Origin: Alphaproteobacteria bacterium
Lineage (GTDB): Bacteria > Pseudomonadota > Alphaproteobacteria > Sphingomonadales > Rhodothalassiaceae
Length of the DNA stretch: 8,779 nt
Direction: 5' to 3'
Assembly: GCA_003695555.1 (NCBI GenBank)
Contig: RFIU01000150.1
Location: 1-8,779, forward strand
A program made the position numbers and the translations under genes. The notes beneath the pieces are model-generated. The model saw only the letters and a program-made list of their open reading frames with translations. It did no database searches and was not told the DNA's origin. Every line of letters starts with the position of its first letter. The first letter of the stretch is position 1. Shown one piece after another: positions 5,794 to 8,779 of this stretch.

Positions 5794-7299
5794 ATGGCCC
5801 AAGGTGGCATGGCCCGCTCTTCCCGGATGAACAACGGCTCAGCGGGCAAGGCGGCGACGCAGGCATCTGCAGTCAGCGCACCTGGCACGAAGCACCCGCT
5901 CTACAAGTCGCGCGAGCCCATCTACCCGAAACTCGCCCACGGCACCTATCGGCGCATCAAGTGGGCGATCATGGTGGTGACGCTCGGCATCTATTATCTG
6001 CTGCCCTGGCTGCGTTTCGACCGCGGCCCCAATGCGCCGGATCAGGCGGTGCTGCTCGATCTTCCCGGGCGGCGCTTCTATTTCTTCTGGATCGAGATCT
6101 GGCCGCAGGAGGTCTATTACCTGACCGGCCTGCTGATCCTCGGGGCGCTGGCGCTGTTTCTCGCCACCTCGCTGTTCGGTCGCGTCTGGTGCGGCTATAC
6201 CTGTCCGCAGACGGTCTGGACCGACCTCTTCATCCATGTCGAACGCTGGATTCAGGGGGATCGCAACAGGCGCATCCGGCTCGACCGACAGCCGTGGAAC
6301 TTCGAGAAGATCTGGAAAAAGGGGTTGACTCACCTGGTCTGGCTGCTGATCGCGGTGGCAACCGGCGGCGCCTGGGTCTTCTATTTCGCCGATGCCCCGA
6401 CGCTGATGCACGAACTGCTCGTCGGCACCGCCCCTGCGCCCGCCTATATCGCGATCGGCGCCTTCACCTTCACGACCTATAGCCTGGGCGGCCTGATGCG
6501 CGAACAGGTCTGCATCTACATGTGCCCCTGGCCGCGCATCCAGGGGGCGATGTTCGACGAATACACCCTGCTGGTTTCCTATGACGAGCAGCGCGGCGAG
6601 CCGCGCGGTCCCCACAAGAAAGGCGAACCCTGGGAAGGGCGCGGCGACTGTGTCGATTGCCGACAGTGCGTCGCGGTCTGTCCGATGGGCATCGACATTC
6701 GCGACGGGCCGCAGCTCGAATGCATTCAATGTGCCCTTTGCATCGACGCCTGTGACGAGATCATGGACCGGGTCGGCCGTCCGCGCCGCCTGATCCGTTA
6801 CGCGACGCTGGCGACGCCTTCGGGCAAGCGGCTGGAATTCAAGCCGATCCGGCCACGCACCGTGATCTATGCGACCCTCATCGTGCTGATCGGCGGCCTG
6901 ATGCTCTATTCGCTGCTGACCCGTTCGGACTTGGAAGCGAGCGTCCTGCATGATCGCAATCCGCTTTATGTGCGGCTTTCTGATGGCGGCGTGCGCAACG
7001 GCTATCAGCTCAAGGTACTCAACAAATCGCATGACGCGCGCGATCTGAAGCTTTCGATCGAGGGACTGCCGGCCGTTTCCATCCTGCGGCCGCTGCATGA
7101 AGGCCCGGCGGACCGCATCAGGGTCGATCCCGATGATGTCGCGGCGGTACGCCTTTATCTGAAAGTGCCGAAGGCGGTGCTGCGCGATTCCGCCTTCGAC
7201 GATGGCGAGGCGGAGGTGACCTTCCGTCTCACCGATCCAGCATCGGGCAGCCAGGCCGAGGCGCACAGCGTCTTTCGGGTGCCGACACGCCGGCGCTAG
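5794..7299 (+). CDS. ccoG: cbb3 oxidase assembly protein, membrane polyferredoxin-like (FixG family)
   Basis: CcoG is an inner-membrane iron-sulfur protein of cbb3 oxidase biogenesis; work in Rhodobacter implicates it in reducing copper for delivery to the oxidase. The 501-residue protein has membrane segments near 57-72, 110-128, 178-199, 217-235 and 356-375. Cysteine pairs in VWCGYTCPQT (Cys133, Cys137) and VCIYMCPWPR (Cys240, Cys244) are characteristic. Two classic ferredoxin clusters follow: Cys286/289/292/296 (CVDCRQCVAVCP) and Cys310/313/316/320 (CIQCALCIDAC). A periplasmic C-terminal domain of about 125 residues, the Ig-like FixG_C type, ends the protein. The start at 5794 has GAGG (5780-5783) 10 nt ahead; ATG 5809 is a possible alternative, and the extra N-terminal residues are poorly conserved, low-complexity text. 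ccoH follows 38 bp later. Confidence 0.97.
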   Translation: MAQGGMARSSRMNNGSAGKAATQASAVSAPGTKHPLYKSREPIYPKLAHGTYRRIKWAIMVVTLGIYYLLPWLRFDRGPNAPDQAVLLDLPGRRFYFFWIEIWPQEVYYLTGLLILGALALFLATSLFGRVWCGYTCPQTVWTDLFIHVERWIQGDRNRRIRLDRQPWNFEKIWKKGLTHLVWLLIAVATGGAWVFYFADAPTLMHELLVGTAPAPAYIAIGAFTFTTYSLGGLMREQVCIYMCPWPRIQGAMFDEYTLLVSYDEQRGEPRGPHKKGEPWEGRGDCVDCRQCVAVCPMGIDIRDGPQLECIQCALCIDACDEIMDRVGRPRRLIRYATLATPSGKRLEFKPIRPRTVIYATLIVLIGGLMLYSLLTRSDLEASVLHDRNPLYVRLSDGGVRNGYQLKVLNKSHDARDLKLSIEGLPAVSILRPLHEGPADRIRVDPDDVAAVRLYLKVPKAVLRDSAFDDGEAEVTFRLTDPASGSQAEAHSVFRVPTRRR

Positions 7300-7337
7300 A
7301 AAGCGCGAGGCGGAGGGCGCCAGGCAGGGAGCGAATC

Positions 7338-7895
7338 ATGACGAGGAAAGATGATCCGGGCGCTTTTCGCTCTGGCCGGGGCTGGCGGGTGACAGGCCGC
7401 ACGGTTCTGTTCGGCATGCTGGCCTTCTTCGGCATCGTCTTTTTCGCCAATGGCGTGATGATGTGGATGGCGGCCGAGACCTTCGACGGCCTCGACGAGC
7501 CTGACGCCTATCGCCGCGGCGTTCATTACAATGAGCGCCTGCGTGAAGCACGCGCGCAGCGTAAGCTCGGCTGGCATTTCGATCTTGAGGTACCGCCGGC
7601 GGGCAGCGATGATACCCTTGAACGCATGGTCGAATTAAGGGCGCACGATCGTGAAGGGAGGCCGCTCGTCCGACTCGGAGTGAAGGCCAGCTTCCGTTCG
7701 CCGGTCAATGCGCATGAAGATCGTCCAGTCGTCCTCGCCGCCGATCCGCGCGCGCCCGGTCTCTATCGTGCCCGGGTGCGCCTGCCGCGGCTCGGCAAGT
7801 GGCAGTTCGCGCTGGAAGCCGAGGATGCTGCCGGCCACCGTTGGCGCGGCATCTTCGATCTCTATCTTAAGCCTGCCGGCCGGGCGCGATCCTGA
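7338..7895 (+). CDS. ccoH: cbb3 oxidase assembly protein, FixH family
   Basis: CcoH is a small bitopic membrane protein required for stable cbb3 oxidase; in Rhodobacter it associates with the assembling complex. The 185-residue protein has a basic cytosolic start, one membrane helix (about residues 22-45) and a periplasmic beta-rich domain. Family hallmarks are the sequence after the helix (FFANGVMMWMAAETFDGLD), then DAYRRGVHYNE, LGWHFDLEV, and the closing GKWQFALEAEDAAGHRW. No metal-binding motif is obvious, as is normal. The ATG at 7338 follows AGGGAG (7326-7331) with a 6-nt spacer. It lies between ccoG and ccoI with short gaps (38 and 17 bp), so one transcript is likely. Confidence 0.95.
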   Translation: MTRKDDPGAFRSGRGWRVTGRTVLFGMLAFFGIVFFANGVMMWMAAETFDGLDEPDAYRRGVHYNERLREARAQRKLGWHFDLEVPPAGSDDTLERMVELRAHDREGRPLVRLGVKASFRSPVNAHEDRPVVLAADPRAPGLYRARVRLPRLGKWQFALEAEDAAGHRWRGIFDLYLKPAGRARS

Positions 7896-7912
7896 ATGAC
7901 GGGAGGACGGTG

Positions 7913-8779
7913 ATGAGCCCGCGCGATCACCATGACGACAGGCTCGACGGCAGGGGGGTGGCCCGAAAGGAGGCTGCTGCCGCACGGTCCGTAGGCCAAG
8001 ACTTTCTGGTTCCCGGCATGCATTGCGCCGGCTGCATCGCCAAGATCGAACGCGAGATCGCCAGGCTGCCCGGTGTTCACGAAGTGCGCGCCAATCTTTC
8101 CCTCAAACGCGTTAAGCTGATCTTCGATCCTGCGCGCCAGAGCGTGCCGGAGCTCAAGCGCGCCTTCGATGCGATCGGCTTTACCGCCGCGCCCTTCGAC
8201 CCGGCGCTTTCCGGAGAATCGGACCGACGGGCCGAGCGCGAGCTTCTGATCTCCATCGCCGTTTCGGGTTTTGCCGCCGCCAATATCATGCTGTTGTCGG
8301 TAGCCGTCTGGGCAGGGCTTTTCGAGGACATGGAAGCCTGGACGCGCTCGCTGATGGAATGGTTTTCGGCCCTGATCGCCCTGCCGACAGTGGTCTATGC
8401 CGGCCGGCCCTTCTATCGCAGCGCCTGGAACGCGCTCAAGAAGCGCCACATGAACATGGACGTGCCGATCTCGCTTGCCGTGCTGCTGGCGACCGGTGCA
8501 TCGCTTGCCCAGACGATCCGTGGCGGCGAGCATGTCTATTTCGATGCCGCCGTGACGCTGCTCTTCTTCCTGCTGATCGGCCGATATCTCGACCAGCGAA
8601 TGCGGGCGAAGGCAAGTGCTGCGGCGCGCGACCTGATCGCGCTTCAGGCGGTCGAAGCGATCCTGATCGGTCCCGATGGTCGTGAGGAGCGGGTTCCGGC
8701 TTCTCGCCTGAAGCCGGGTCTCAAGGTCCGGGTTCTGCCCGGCATGCGGGTGCCGGCCGACGGCCGCATTCTGGAAGGA
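7913..8779 (+). CDS. ccoI: copper-transporting P1B-type ATPase of cbb3 oxidase assembly, N-terminal 289 residues (runs off the right edge)
   Basis: CcoI (FixI) uses ATP to move copper out of the cytosol so that it can reach the CuB site of CcoN; loss of it in other bacteria abolishes cbb3 activity. The visible part shows a short His/Asp-rich start (MSPRDHHDDR), one heavy-metal-associated domain with GMHCAGC (Cys38, Cys41), four hydrophobic helices (about 111-135, 149-165, 183-202 and 208-227), and the family text KKRHMNMDVPISLAV and DAAVTLLFFLLIGRYLDQ. The actuator domain begins with RVLPGMRVPADGRILEG. The CPC transport motif, the DKTGT phosphorylation site and the ATP-binding domain lie beyond the window. 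GGGAGGA (7901-7907) stands 5 nt before the ATG; a GTG at 7910 is out of frame by none but one codon earlier and less likely. Position after ccoGH separates it from general copper-export ATPases. Confidence 0.96.
   Translation, partial: MSPRDHHDDRLDGRGVARKEAAAARSVGQDFLVPGMHCAGCIAKIEREIARLPGVHEVRANLSLKRVKLIFDPARQSVPELKRAFDAIGFTAAPFDPALSGESDRRAERELLISIAVSGFAAANIMLLSVAVWAGLFEDMEAWTRSLMEWFSALIALPTVVYAGRPFYRSAWNALKKRHMNMDVPISLAVLLATGASLAQTIRGGEHVYFDAAVTLLFFLLIGRYLDQRMRAKASAAARDLIALQAVEAILIGPDGREERVPASRLKPGLKVRVLPGMRVPADGRILEG

Noticed and set aside
4572..7266. Two long minus-strand open frames (4572-5888 and 5839-7266)
   Set aside because: They lie antisense to ccoQ/ccoP and to ccoG, both of which are certain genes. 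Their composition is that of shadow frames.
1..8779. Mobile elements, CRISPR arrays, tRNA or rRNA genes, toxin-antitoxin or defence genes
   Set aside because: None was seen. The window holds no repeat array, no transposase or integrase text, and no tRNA-like fold; all substantial frames are accounted for by housekeeping and respiratory genes.

Overview
The window is a GC-rich stretch of bacterial chromosome. By gene order and sequence character it comes from an alphaproteobacterium, possibly a Hyphomicrobiales/Rhodospirillales-type one, but genus cannot be told from this sequence. Nearly all of it is a textbook high-affinity respiration locus: the structural genes of the cbb3-type cytochrome c oxidase (ccoN, ccoO, ccoQ, ccoP; called fixNOQP in rhizobia) followed by its assembly and copper-supply genes (ccoG, ccoH, ccoI; fixGHI). 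ccoI runs off the right edge, and ccoS would be expected just beyond it.

Left part (1-1488). The 5' half of ahcY (S-adenosylhomocysteine hydrolase) lies on the minus strand and leaves the window at base 1. Its upstream region holds a plausible sigma70-type promoter (-35 at 589-594, -10 at 565-570, read on the minus strand). Just upstream of that is a perfect 20-bp AT-rich palindrome (600-619), a strong operator candidate. Divergent from ahcY, at 841-1488, is a small membrane methyltransferase of the isoprenylcysteine carboxyl methyltransferase/PEMT-like family. It would consume SAM and release SAH, the substrate of AhcY.

Middle (1489-2031). A 543-bp stretch has no convincing gene. Its right half carries the ccoN promoter: an FNR/FixK-type box (1878-1891) centred about 41.5 bp upstream of a start point implied by a -10-like hexamer at 1913-1918. 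This geometry fits activation under low oxygen. The left half has an antisense reading frame with coding-like base composition but no recognisable product.

Right part (2032-8779). ccoN, ccoO, ccoQ and ccoP are tightly packed, and ccoQ/ccoP overlap in ATGA. CcoN has all the histidines for both hemes and CuB plus the tyrosine that is cross-linked to a CuB histidine. CcoO has one CXXCH heme site and CcoP two, together forming the electron path from cytochrome c to the heme b/b3-CuB centre. A 211-bp gap with a terminator-like hairpin separates ccoP from ccoG. ccoG (polyferredoxin-like membrane protein), ccoH (small membrane assembly factor) and ccoI (copper P1B-type ATPase) then follow closely. 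CcoI is expected to export copper toward CuB insertion, with CcoG and CcoH supporting copper reduction and complex assembly.

No undescribed system was found. The points most worth a second look are the palindrome at ahcY, the break in the operon between ccoP and ccoG, and the unexplained segment before the ccoN promoter.
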